Assembly: GCA_016184105.1 (NCBI GenBank)
Contig: JACPDI010000047.1
Location: forward strand, 62,001 to 126,000
Reading direction: 5' to 3'
Length of the DNA stretch: 64,000 nt
Source of the DNA: Acidobacteriota bacterium
Lineage (GTDB): Bacteria > Acidobacteriota > Vicinamibacteria > Vicinamibacterales > 2-12-FULL-66-21
This document shows positions 9,455 through 16,662 of the stretch, in pieces (the first letter of the stretch is position 1; each line of letters begins with the position of its first letter). The notes under the pieces were generated by a model that made no database searches, was not told the origin of the DNA, and saw nothing but the letters and a program-made list of their open reading frames with translations. Position numbers and translations under genes: made by a program.

Positions 9455-10167
9455 CGCCGGCCGACGACGTGGTGGTCGCGCTCGCGGGCGTCACCAGGGA
9501 CTACCGCGGACTGCGCCCGCTGCGGATCGCCATGCTGGAGATTCGGAAGGGAGAGCGCGTCGCGCTCGGCGGCGTTGATGCGATTGCCGCCGAGGCGCTG
9601 GTGAATCTCGTCACCGGTGCCGTGCTGCCCGACGAGGGTGCGGTCACGGTGATGGGAACCTCAACCGCCGCGATCGCGGATGGCGACGCCTGGCTCGTCT
9701 CGTTGGACCGCTTTGGGATCGTCAGCGAGCGCGCGGTGATGCTGGACGGGTCGACGTTCCTGCAGAACCTGGCGCTGCCGCTGTCGCTCGAGATCGACGC
9801 GATTCCCGCCGACGTCACGCGCCGCGTGAAGGCGCTCGCGGCGGAGGCAGGGCTGGCGCACGAGCGGCTCGCCACGCGGGCGGGCGACGGGACGCCGGAC
9901 GAGCGGCTGCGCGCGCAGGTGGCGCGCGCGCTCGCGCTCGATCCGGACATCCTGCTCCTCGAGCACCCGTCCGCGTCCCTGCCGCGCGGGCAGGCGGGCC
10001 GATTCGCCCGCGATCTCGGCGACCTGATCGCGCGTCGCGGCATCACCGCGCTGGCAATCACCGGCGATGCCGATTTCGCGGAACCGTTCGCGACGCGCTG
10101 GCTGACCGTCAAGCCGGCGACGGGCGAGGTCGTGCCGGCGAAGTCGAGATGGCGGCTGTTCGGGTAA
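9451..10167 (+). CDS. ABC-type ATPase-like protein lacking a P-loop
   Basis: The 238-residue protein follows the layout of an MlaF-type ABC ATPase: an N-terminal recognition strand, a Q-loop-like stretch before STFLQNLALPLSLE, then a degenerate signature and Walker B. The usual GxxGxGKS is replaced by LGGVDAIAAEALVN, so no lysine or serine is available for nucleotide phosphate binding. Walker B reads PDILLLEHPSAS rather than LLLDEP, and the LSGGQ signature is not recognisable. It is therefore probably a non-hydrolysing pseudo-ATPase. No cognate permease lies nearby. The ATG overlaps the stop of the PHP gene, so expression is coupled to it. Confidence 0.75.
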   Translation: MTPADDVVVALAGVTRDYRGLRPLRIAMLEIRKGERVALGGVDAIAAEALVNLVTGAVLPDEGAVTVMGTSTAAIADGDAWLVSLDRFGIVSERAVMLDGSTFLQNLALPLSLEIDAIPADVTRRVKALAAEAGLAHERLATRAGDGTPDERLRAQVARALALDPDILLLEHPSASLPRGQAGRFARDLGDLIARRGITALAITGDADFAEPFATRWLTVKPATGEVVPAKSRWRLFG

Positions 10168-10187
10168 GGAGAGTGGGCACCGCGAAA

Positions 10188-10736
10188 TCAACTCTTCGTG
10201 ATCACCCCGCAGGCCACGCGCGGCCCGCCGCTCACGCCGGACTTCGGTTCGCCCGTGATGCCCTGGTCGGGATTGCCATGGATGATGATCGCCGAGCCGT
10301 CCGCGTCGAACAGGCTCACCGGGCCGTCACTGAGCGTCGCGCGCGAGGTCATGGCGCGCAGTGTTCCTTTGCCGTCCTGGCCCACGGTGAGATTCGGGAT
10401 GTCTCCCATGTGGAACGGATGGTTCGCGTCGGGATCCGGGTTGCCGGCTGGGCCCGGATCGAAGTGTCCGCCGGCCGCGGCGAAATCCGGCTCGCATTTG
10501 CCGACGGCATGCAGGTGGACGCCGTGGCGGCCGGGCTTCAACCCTTCGGCGGTCAGCTCGATCATCACGACCGTGCCTTCGCCCATGCGGCGCTCGGTGA
10601 ACGTGGCCTGGCCGCTGATGCCTTCCCCCTTGATGGTCGCGGTGGCCCGCGCGGTGACTTCGCCGGGCTGCGCGAGTGCGACGGCGGACGCGAGACCGCA
10701 CGCGGCCGCGATGGCCGCGATGTGACGGATGTGCAT
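10188..10736 (-). CDS. sodC: Periplasmic Cu/Zn superoxide dismutase
   Basis: The 182-residue precursor has a signal peptide ending near ALAQPGE. It should dismutate superoxide in the periplasm. Metal-ligand motifs are GVHLHAVGKCEPDFAAAGGH, NHPFHMGDIPN and IIIHGNPDQG, and the conserved disulfide partner and arginine appear in GGPRVACGVI at the C-terminus. Order and spacing match bacterial SodC. It is convergent with the pseudo-ABC gene and divergent from the HAD gene, with only two bases between the two start codons. Confidence 0.95.
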   Translation of the reverse strand: MHIRHIAAIAAACGLASAVALAQPGEVTARATATIKGEGISGQATFTERRMGEGTVVMIELTAEGLKPGRHGVHLHAVGKCEPDFAAAGGHFDPGPAGNPDPDANHPFHMGDIPNLTVGQDGKGTLRAMTSRATLSDGPVSLFDADGSAIIIHGNPDQGITGEPKSGVSGGPRVACGVITKS

Positions 10737-10738
10737 TG

Positions 10739-11506
10739 ATGCCTCCTCTGGAGTCGATTCTATCGCGCCTGGTGCTCTTCGACGTGGACGGCACGCTCGT
10801 GCTCACCGGCGGCGCAGGAGGCCGCGGCATGACGCTCGCACTCCGGGACGTGCTGGGCGTCGAGGACGGATTCGCCGGCATCCCGATGCCGGGCCGTACC
10901 GATCCGCTGATCCTCGCTGACGCGCTCGAGCGACTGGGACACGCCGGCGACGAGGCGATGCGAGAGTCGTTCTACGACCGCTACCTCGAGCACCTGGGGC
11001 GCGAGATCCACACTCCCGCCGCGGGAAAGTTCAAGGGGGTCCTGCCCGGCGTGCGTGAAGTGCTCGACGCGCTGGCGTCCAGGCAGGACGTGATGCTCGC
11101 GCTGCTGACCGGGAATTTTCGCGAGGCCGCGCGGGTGAAGCTCGAGCATTTTGATCTCTGGCGCTATTTCCGTTGTGGCGCGTTCGGCGACGACGCGACG
11201 GAGCGGAACGATCTGGTGCCGGTCGCCGTCGCCCGGGCGGCGGCGTGCGGGCTGCCTGCGCTGCCCGCCGATCGCGTGGTGGTCGTCGGCGACACGCCGC
11301 TCGACGTGGCCTGCGCGCGCGCGGCAGGCGCGCACGCGATCGCCGTCGCGACCGGAGGGGTTGACGCCGCAACGCTCCGCGCCGCCGGCGCGGACGCGGT
11401 GTTCGAGGATCTCAGCGATACAGACGCGGTGGTGAGAGCGATTGGCGGAAGCGCCTCGGAGTCGAACCGAGCCTTCCCGCGAAACGCGGGGAGCGACCGA
11501 TTTTGA
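10739..11506 (+). CDS. HAD-superfamily phosphatase (Gph-like), 3' end antisense to selC
   Basis: The protein of about 255 residues contains all HAD motifs: VLFDVDGTL (nucleophile and acid Asp), ALLTGNF (motif II), the capping helical region between them and VVVVGDTPLDVACARAAG (motif IV). It resembles phosphoglycolate phosphatases. The ATG at 10739 is only two bases from the divergent sodC start; a GTG at about 10771 (before LFDVDGTL) is an alternative. Homology ends near residue 236. The last 20 or so residues are encoded by the complement of the selenocysteine tRNA gene, and the TGA stop (11504-11506) is the exact complement of the tRNA anticodon. Confidence 0.82.
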   Translation: MPPLESILSRLVLFDVDGTLVLTGGAGGRGMTLALRDVLGVEDGFAGIPMPGRTDPLILADALERLGHAGDEAMRESFYDRYLEHLGREIHTPAAGKFKGVLPGVREVLDALASRQDVMLALLTGNFREAARVKLEHFDLWRYFRCGAFGDDATERNDLVPVAVARAAACGLPALPADRVVVVGDTPLDVACARAAGAHAIAVATGGVDAATLRAAGADAVFEDLSDTDAVVRAIGGSASESNRAFPRNAGSDRF

Positions 11507-11540
11507 AGACCGGGAGGGCCACCGGGCCCCATTCGCTTCC
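11443..11540 (-). tRNA. selC: tRNA-Sec (anticodon UCA)
   Basis: Read on the minus strand from 11540, the sequence folds as a selenocysteine tRNA. It has an acceptor stem GGAAGCG/CGCTTCC (an A-G mismatch at the eighth pair), a long D-stem closed by a CGGT loop (GGGCC-CGGT-GGCCC), an anticodon loop CTTCAAA, a long variable arm with the stem CCCGCG-TTT-CGCGGG, a T-arm CTCGG-TTCGACT-CCGAG, discriminator G and an encoded CCA. The long variable arm, four-base D-loop and UCA anticodon separate it from suppressor or serine tRNAs. No selA, selB, selD or obvious selenoprotein gene is seen in the window. The gene lies antisense to the HAD 3' end. Confidence 0.93.
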
Positions 11541-11602
11541 TTTTTTCCTCTTTTTCCTCGCGGGCGGCCTCTTGCAAGGACCTTGCTGATTCGCGTGGCG
11601 AC

Positions 11603-11630
11603 TTTTTACATTTTACCTTTTACCTTTCAC
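11603..11630. repeat. AT-rich heptanucleotide array, consensus NTTTTAC
   Basis: Four 7-bp units read TTTTTAC, ATTTTAC, CTTTTAC and CTTTCAC, a striking AT-rich patch in GC-rich DNA. It lies 15 bases past the stop of ydcF and upstream (by about 60 bases on the minus strand) of selC. It shares the period of 7 with the arrays at 4078 and 55255 but not the sequence. Confidence 0.65.
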
Positions 11631-11645
11631 GTCGTGGTGGGGTCC

Positions 11646-12278
11646 CTATGCTCCGAGCCCCAGCAGGTACGCGATCATCTTCGGCAGCTCGCCCAGCATC
11701 GCGCGCATGGTCCGGCGCTTCCTCCAGTATCTCGCCGGATCATCATCGTCATAGCGTGACGCGCGCACGATGACGCGCACGTTGGTCCCCGCCAGCTCGC
11801 GTCGCACCGCGAACCCTGCCCGGCGCGTGTGCAGCTTCGCCGTGACAACGATGACGCGTCTCCAGCCCCTGGCGGTCGCCTCGCGTCGAAGCAGCGCGCC
11901 TTCCGCCGCGGTGTTGTCCGCAAAGCCGAGCACCCGCACCGACGCGGCGGCGTGACCGAGCTGGAGGAGCGCCGCGCGCGCGACCTCTCCCTCGCTCGGG
12001 ATGCGCACCCCCCGTTCCACCAGCGCGCGCTCCACCGATTCGCGATAGCCGGCGCTCAGGACGATCACCGGTGACCAGCCTTCCCGGACAAGTTCGTGCG
12101 CCTCGAGCCAGCGGATCACCCGATCTCCGGCGAGCACCATGATGGCGTCCGCCTTCTCCAGCGGATCCTCGCGATAGAGGGCGCGCCCCGCGAAGGGGAG
12201 CGCGGCAACGAGCAGGCAGACGACGGCGATCTGCGCGACGAAGAGGCGGCGAATGATGGGACTGAGGTAGTAGGGCAC
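11646..12278 (-). CDS. YdcF/ElyC-family (DUF218) membrane-anchored protein
   Basis: The 210-residue protein has one N-terminal hydrophobic segment (about residues 13-30) and a DUF218 domain. The typical opening is ADAIMVLAGDRVIRWLEA and later blocks include VIVLSAGY, NTAAEGALLRREA and RVIVVTAKLHTRRA. Members such as SanA and ElyC act in envelope integrity, but their biochemical activity is poorly known. The stop codon is next to the AT-rich heptad array. A stable hairpin lies between its start and the upstream cold-shock gene, so it is probably transcribed on its own. Confidence 0.82.
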   Translation of the reverse strand: MPYYLSPIIRRLFVAQIAVVCLLVAALPFAGRALYREDPLEKADAIMVLAGDRVIRWLEAHELVREGWSPVIVLSAGYRESVERALVERGVRIPSEGEVARAALLQLGHAAASVRVLGFADNTAAEGALLRREATARGWRRVIVVTAKLHTRRAGFAVRRELAGTNVRVIVRASRYDDDDPARYWRKRRTMRAMLGELPKMIAYLLGLGA

Positions 12279-12285
12279 TAACGGA

Positions 12286-12314
12286 CGAGGCGCGACCGAC
12301 GGGGTCGCGCCTCG
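12286..12314. terminator. 12-bp hairpin between csp and ydcF
   Basis: CGAGGCGCGACC and GGTCGCGCCTCG are perfect inverted repeats around a 5-base loop. It lies 35 bases past the cold-shock gene stop, on the minus strand. The T-tract is weak, so termination efficiency is uncertain. Confidence 0.6.
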
Positions 12315-12348
12315 GAAAGAACTTCGGTGCGGGGGGCGACGTGGAGCG

Positions 12349-12555
12349 TCAGCCTTCGATCAGGCGCACATCTCCGGCGCGCGGCCCCTTCTGCGACTCC
12401 TCGATGCTGAACTCGACGCGCTGCCCTTCACGCAGCAACTCGAAGACGGCGCCACGGACGGCACTACGATGGAAAAAGTGCTCCACGCCGCTCTCGTCGC
12501 GGATGAACCCGAAACCCTTGTCAATCAACAATCTGGCAATCGTCCCGCTTGGCAT
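12349..12555 (-). CDS. Cold-shock domain protein
   Basis: The 68-residue protein is a single cold-shock domain binding single-stranded RNA or DNA. RNP1 appears as KGFGFIRD and RNP2 as VEHFFHRSAV. Length and fold order match CspA proteins. Upstream on the minus strand there is a good promoter and a GGAGGA ribosome-binding site eight bases before the ATG. The 5' leader of about 25 bases is too short for the long cold-responsive leader of cspA, so constitutive expression is more likely. Confidence 0.93.
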   Translation of the reverse strand: MPSGTIARLLIDKGFGFIRDESGVEHFFHRSAVRGAVFELLREGQRVEFSIEESQKGPRAGDVRLIEG

Positions 12556-12583
12556 ACGACCGATCCTCCGACGGATGAGGCGC

Positions 12584-12613
12584 AGTGTAGGCGGCTTTCC
12601 GCGGCCAAGTCAA
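12584..12613 (-). promoter_or_regulatory. Promoter of the cold-shock gene
   Basis: On the minus strand TTGACT (12613-12608) and TACACT (12589-12584) are separated by 18 bp, and a GGAGGA ribosome-binding site (12569-12564) lies between the promoter and the ATG at 12555. Confidence 0.65.
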
Positions 12614-12635
12614 GGAAGTCAAGGGTGACGGGCCG

Positions 12636-12827
12636 CTAGCTGGCGCTGGTGGCGGCCCGTTCTGGCTTCGGCGGCGCAACCGGGGGTGCGGGATACGTGG
12701 TCCAGAAATGCCGCCCGCACACGGGGCACACCCAGAACTGATCGGTGCGCCAGGGGGCCCCGGGAGCCGGGTCGTGCATCACCATGTCGGTGCCGCAGCG
12801 CTGGCAGGGCAATCGGAAATCGCTCAT
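12636..12827 (-). CDS. Small zinc-ribbon protein
   Basis: The 63-residue protein has two CxxC pairs, CQRCG near residue 8 and CPVCGRHFW near residue 34, which suits a single zinc ribbon. The C-terminal third is a proline-rich tail. No further domain is present and the partner is unknown. A -10 sequence TAGACT ends seven bases before the ATG, so the message may be leaderless. It is divergent from the MobA-like gene and probably shares its promoter region. Confidence 0.75.
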   Translation of the reverse strand: MSDFRLPCQRCGTDMVMHDPAPGAPWRTDQFWVCPVCGRHFWTTYPAPPVAPPKPERAATSAS

Positions 12828-12831
12828 AAGC

Positions 12832-12840
12832 TAGAGTCTA
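12832..12840. promoter_or_regulatory. Overlapping divergent -10 elements
   Basis: The palindrome TAGAGTCTA gives TAGAGT on the plus strand (six bases before the GTG at 12844) and TAGACT on the minus strand (seven bases before the ATG at 12827). Both genes would be leaderless and mutually exclusive in initiation. Confidence 0.5.
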
Positions 12841-12843
12841 CCT

Positions 12844-13458
12844 GTGATTACCGGGATTGTGCTCGCCGCGGGGAGCGGAACACGCATCGGCTGCCCGAAG
12901 GCCCTGCTCCGGACAGGGCGCGGAGACGAGTCGTTTCTCGAGCGCGCGTGCGCCGCGCTCCACGACTCGGGCGTGGACGCGGTGATGGCGGTGGTCGCCC
13001 CCAATCTGGCCGATGTGGCGGTCACCGCCATGACGCGCGTCCTCGTCAACGACGATCCCGGGCGGGGGCAGCTCTCGTCTCTGCAGGTCGCCCTGGCGGT
13101 GCTCGATCCGTCGACCGAGGCGATCGTGGCGCTGCCGGTCGATGTACCGCTGGTGCGACCTGACACCATACGCGCGCTGGTCGCCCGCTGGAGGGAATCG
13201 CGGCCAAAGGTCGTTCGTCCGGTGAGAACGCTGCGCGAGACGCAGCACGGGCATCCTGTCGTGTTCGACCGGGCCGTGTTCGACGATCTGGCGCACGCGC
13301 CGCTATCCGAAGGTGCGAAGCCTGTCGTGCACCGCCACGCCTCGCCATCAGGAGAGGTGACTGTCGACGAAGACGCGGGCGCGTTTACCGACATTGATAC
13401 GGTCGAAGAGTATGTCGAGGTGTTCGGGCGGCTGCCAGAGGCGGTCTCGATTCGCTGA
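12844..13458 (+). CDS. MobA/MocA-like nucleotidyltransferase
   Basis: The 204-residue protein has the GT-A nucleotidyltransferase fold that activates a substrate with CTP or GTP. The nucleotide loop is VLAAGSGTRIGCPKALL at the N-terminus, the metal-binding aspartate is in ALPVDVPLVRP, and a late aspartate pair appears as FTDIDTVEEY. This arrangement fits molybdenum-cofactor cytidylyltransferase (MocA) or related small sugar-nucleotide enzymes. No molybdenum-cofactor genes are nearby, so the substrate is open. The GTG start is supported by a -10 sequence six bases upstream. Confidence 0.82.
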   Translation: MITGIVLAAGSGTRIGCPKALLRTGRGDESFLERACAALHDSGVDAVMAVVAPNLADVAVTAMTRVLVNDDPGRGQLSSLQVALAVLDPSTEAIVALPVDVPLVRPDTIRALVARWRESRPKVVRPVRTLRETQHGHPVVFDRAVFDDLAHAPLSEGAKPVVHRHASPSGEVTVDEDAGAFTDIDTVEEYVEVFGRLPEAVSIR

Positions 13459-13489
13459 ACCATCTCATGGCCTCCGCCCGCTGTTTTGA

Positions 13490-13518
13490 TTGACATCGAT
13501 CGTGGGCGGGCGTACGTT
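13490..13518 (+). promoter_or_regulatory. Promoter of the ktrBA operon
   Basis: TTGACA (13490-13495) and TACGTT (13513-13518) are spaced by exactly 17 bp, about 33 bases before the GTG of ktrB. This is one of the best matches to a housekeeping promoter in the window. Confidence 0.7.
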
Positions 13519-13550
13519 GTTGGTCGCCCACCGAGGCCCGCCGTTCACAC

Positions 13551-14921
13551 GTGTCGTCGCCACCGGCCGCTGCGCCCGCCCGTCTCCATCGCCCGTTTTC
13601 GCCCGCCCAGGTGCTGGTGCTCAGCTTCGCTGCGCTCATCACCTCGGGCACCGCTCTTCTGCGCCTGCCTGTCTCGGCCACCCGCGAGCCGCTGACGGTG
13701 CTCGACGCCGTGTTCACGGCGACGTCGGCCGTGTGCGTGACCGGGCTCGTCGTCGTGGACACTGCCGGCGAGCTGTCGCTCTTCGGGCAGACGGTGGTGA
13801 TGCTTCTCATTCAAATCGGCGGGCTCGGCTACATGGCGATCTCGACGGTCGTCGGCGTCGCGCTGGGCCGGCGATTGACGGTGCACGAGCGCCTGACGCT
13901 GCAAGAGGCGATGAACGTGCAGACGATGGAGGGGCTCGCGCGGTTCGTGCTGACGGTGCTCAAGCTTACCGTCGCGTTCGAACTTGCCGGTGCGATCGCG
14001 CTGGCCGCCCGGTGGACGCCCGAGTTCGGTTTTGCCCGGGCCGCCTACTACGGGCTGTTCCACTCGGTCTCGGCGTTCAACAACGCGGGATTCTCGCTGT
14101 TCCCAGACAGCTTGATGCGATTCCGCGGCGACTGGATCGTGAATCTCGTCGTGACGACGCTCGTGATCTCTGGAGGGCTCGGGTTCGTCGTCATCACGGA
14201 GATAGGCCGGGTCCGGCAGTATCGGCGCTTCTCGACACACACGCGGCTGGTCGTGACCATGACGGCGGCGTTGATCGTCATCACGACGGCCCTCATCTGG
14301 GTGATCGAACGCGATAATCCCCGCACGCTTCAGCCGCTGGGCTCCGGCGAGGCGATTCTTGCGGCGTACTTCCAGGCGGTCACGCCGCGGACCGCGGGCT
14401 TCAACACGATCGACATCGGTGCGATGATGCCGGCGAGCCTGTTTCTGGTCATCCTCCTGATGTTCATCGGCGCGGCGCCCGGGGGCACGGCCGGCGGGGT
14501 CAAGGTCAGCACCGTCAGCATCATGGCGGCCGTGATCTGGGGGATGATTCGCGGCAGGAGCGAGCCGACGCTGCTGCGGCGGCGGATCCCGCCGGCGCTC
14601 ATCGCCCGCGCGTTCTCGATTTGCCTGATCGGCTTTCTCGCGCTCAACGTGGTGGCCGGGCTGTTGCTGGCCATCGAGTCACGCGAGCTGCTGCCGACGC
14701 TGTTCGAGGCCACGAGTGCGTTCGGGACGGTGGGCCTCTCCATGGGCGAGGCGGACGCACCGGTGAGCCTCGCAGGTCATTTCTCCGCCGTTGGAAAGAT
14801 CCTGATCATGGGCATCATGTTCATGGGCCGGATAGGACCATTGACGCTCGCTGTGGCCATCGCTCGGAGCCGCCAGCCGGCGCGCGTCCGGCACCCCGAG
14901 GGCAAGTTCCTCATCGGGTGA
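13551..14921 (+). CDS. ktrB: Potassium uptake membrane subunit (TrkH/KtrB family)
   Basis: The 456-residue protein is a TrkH/KtrB-type K+ channel subunit in the inner membrane, made of four repeated helix-pore-helix units. Selectivity-filter regions are seen in TSAVCVTGLVVVDTA, HSVSAFNNAGFSLFP, TPRTAGFNTIDIG and TSAFGTVGLSMG, each with the conserved glycine. The length fits KtrB better than TrkH. It is followed after ten bases by ktrA, the cytoplasmic gating ring subunit. The GTG start leaves a short cytoplasmic N-terminus, and a strong promoter lies upstream. Confidence 0.93.
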   Translation: MSSPPAAAPARLHRPFSPAQVLVLSFAALITSGTALLRLPVSATREPLTVLDAVFTATSAVCVTGLVVVDTAGELSLFGQTVVMLLIQIGGLGYMAISTVVGVALGRRLTVHERLTLQEAMNVQTMEGLARFVLTVLKLTVAFELAGAIALAARWTPEFGFARAAYYGLFHSVSAFNNAGFSLFPDSLMRFRGDWIVNLVVTTLVISGGLGFVVITEIGRVRQYRRFSTHTRLVVTMTAALIVITTALIWVIERDNPRTLQPLGSGEAILAAYFQAVTPRTAGFNTIDIGAMMPASLFLVILLMFIGAAPGGTAGGVKVSTVSIMAAVIWGMIRGRSEPTLLRRRIPPALIARAFSICLIGFLALNVVAGLLLAIESRELLPTLFEATSAFGTVGLSMGEADAPVSLAGHFSAVGKILIMGIMFMGRIGPLTLAVAIARSRQPARVRHPEGKFLIG

Positions 14922-14931
14922 CTCGAGGAGG

Positions 14932-15618
14932 ATGAAGTTGAAGCGGAAGCAGTTTGGAGTCATTGGCCTGGGGCGCTTCGGGTCCGCGATGGCCACGACG
15001 CTGACCGAACTTGGCCACGATGTCATCGGCGTCGACGCCGACGAATCGCGCGTGCAGCAGCTGGCGGACGTGATCACGCAGGCGCTGCAGATCGACGCCA
15101 CGGATGAGAGGACGCTTCGGGCTGCGGGGGTTCGGGACGTCGACGTGGCCGTCGTGTCGATAGGCGAAAACATCGAGTCGAGCCTGCTCGTCGTGATGCA
15201 GCTTCGCGAGCTTGGCATCCGGACGATTGTCGCCAAGGCGGTGACGCCGCTGCACGGGCGCATCCTCGAGAAGCTCGGTGTCTCGCGGGTGATCTTCCCG
15301 GAACGCGAGATGGCGGTCCGCGTCGCCCACAGCCTCGTCATGCCGAACGTCCTCGACTACATCGAGCTTTCCAGGGATTTCAGCATCGTCGAGGTGCCGG
15401 CGCCCGATGCCTTCGTCGGGCGCACGCTGAAGCAGCTCGAGCTGCGCCCGCGGCTGGGGCTCACGCTCATTGCCATCAAGCGGCGGTCGCCCGACTCGCG
15501 CGTGATCGTCACGAACATCGCGCCTGCCGCCGACGAGGAGATACGCCCCGGCGACACGCTGGCGCTGCTTGGCAGCAACGAACGCCTGAACCAGCTCGAT
15601 CAGCTGCTGGGGCGGTGA
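14932..15618 (+). CDS. ktrA: Potassium channel regulatory subunit with RCK domain
   Basis: The 228-residue protein has an N-terminal RCK/Rossmann domain with FGVIGLGRFGSAMA and the acidic end of strand 2 (GVDADESRV), which binds ATP/ADP or NAD. A C-terminal RCK_C domain follows from about residue 140 (SIVEVPAPDAFVGRTL). It forms the ring gating the KtrB pore in response to nucleotide. A GAGGAGG ribosome-binding site lies just before the ATG. The stop is two bases from that of the convergent PAP2 gene. Confidence 0.93.
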   Translation: MKLKRKQFGVIGLGRFGSAMATTLTELGHDVIGVDADESRVQQLADVITQALQIDATDERTLRAAGVRDVDVAVVSIGENIESSLLVVMQLRELGIRTIVAKAVTPLHGRILEKLGVSRVIFPEREMAVRVAHSLVMPNVLDYIELSRDFSIVEVPAPDAFVGRTLKQLELRPRLGLTLIAIKRRSPDSRVIVTNIAPAADEEIRPGDTLALLGSNERLNQLDQLLGR

Positions 15619-15619
15619 A

Positions 15620-16477
15620 TCAATGCTTCGTGAAGGTGATCGCGGCTCCGCCGTGAGTGGGCGCCACGCCCACGTTGAATTGAGCCTTGCCGGGCCCGAG
15701 CGTCACTGTCCGGCCCGCCGCTACGCCAATCGCGGCGCCAAGCAGCACGTCGCTCAGATGATGCTTGTTGGCTGACATCCGGGACGCCGCGACGTAGGCG
15801 CCAAAGCCATACGCGGGAATACCGGCCTTCCAGCCGAAGTGCCGCTGGAGAACCGTCCCGGTCGCAAAGGCGCTCGCGGTGTGGCCTGATGGGAGCGAGT
15901 ATCGGTCGCTGCCGTCGGGTCGCGCGCGACGCGACGCGAACTTGGCCGCGTGGACGATCCCCTGCGTGAGGATGTGCGCACGCGTCAGATCTGCGCCAAG
16001 CGCGGCGAAGTCGTCCGACCCGGCCAGCCTGGCGACGGAGTACAGCCCGAAGCTGGCGCCTGTCTGTATGAGGAAGCCGCCACCGATGTTGCCAGTTTCG
16101 AAGACGCTCGGGCGCAAATGCTGCTGCGATTCTTCGACGACCTCTCCATCCCACTGATGTGCCGCGAGCGCCCCGGCCCCGCCGATAGCCACGATCTCGA
16201 GCGCATCTCGCGAAAAGAACCGGGCAAAATCGTCGGGGATCTCTTTGAATGGCGCCCAGAAACCGGCGTCTGGCCGAGCGGGCCCGGTTGGGTCAAAGAT
16301 GGCCGGCAGGGGAGGCGTGACGCCGCCGCTCGGGGGCGCCGATGGCGTCGACGGCCTTGTCGAAACAGTCGGCGGTGCGAGACGCGTTTGCGCCACGCTC
16401 ACACGGGGAAACGTCAGACAGACGGCGACGCAACATGCCGCCACAGCATCGCGCATGGCCCTACCTGCTCCGCGCAT
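15620..16477 (-). CDS. Secreted PAP2-family phosphatase
   Basis: The 285-residue precursor has a signal peptide ending near VSVAQ, then a proline-rich stretch, then a PAP2/acid-phosphatase domain. The three catalytic motifs are present: KFASRRARPDG, YSLPSGHTASAFA and SRMSANKHHLSDV. Such enzymes hydrolyse phosphate esters or lipid pyrophosphates in the periplasm or membrane. Only weak hydrophobic segments are seen, so it may be outer-membrane associated or soluble. The ATG at 16477 or a second at 16456 could be used; the later one gives the cleaner signal peptide. Confidence 0.87.
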   Translation of the reverse strand: MRGAGRAMRDAVAACCVAVCLTFPRVSVAQTRLAPPTVSTRPSTPSAPPSGGVTPPLPAIFDPTGPARPDAGFWAPFKEIPDDFARFFSRDALEIVAIGGAGALAAHQWDGEVVEESQQHLRPSVFETGNIGGGFLIQTGASFGLYSVARLAGSDDFAALGADLTRAHILTQGIVHAAKFASRRARPDGSDRYSLPSGHTASAFATGTVLQRHFGWKAGIPAYGFGAYVAASRMSANKHHLSDVLLGAAIGVAAGRTVTLGPGKAQFNVGVAPTHGGAAITFTKH

Positions 16478-16662
16478 CGGAGCCGAAATGGAAAATCGAG
16501 AAACCCCTCCCGCCGAGGTTGGACCTCGGCCACACTGCAGAATGTGTGCCAGCGCTGAGCCGCGGCCGCAGTGCCGGTTTTCGGGGAACTGGCTGGACTC
16601 GGGCCGCGATCTACCGGGTCGCCGTCACATCGCGTAGACATTGGTGTCCTCTCGGCCTGCGG

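Noticed and set aside
11574-11586. GCAAGG-A-CCTTGC inverted repeat upstream of selC
   Set aside because: Six-base arms with a one-base centre are short, and no promoter element or regulator ties it to selC.
16513-16529. CCGAGGT-TGG-ACCTCGG hairpin between the PAP2 gene and the hipA remnant
   Set aside because: A 7-bp stem without a T-tract in a 185-base gap; no gene or clear role can be assigned.
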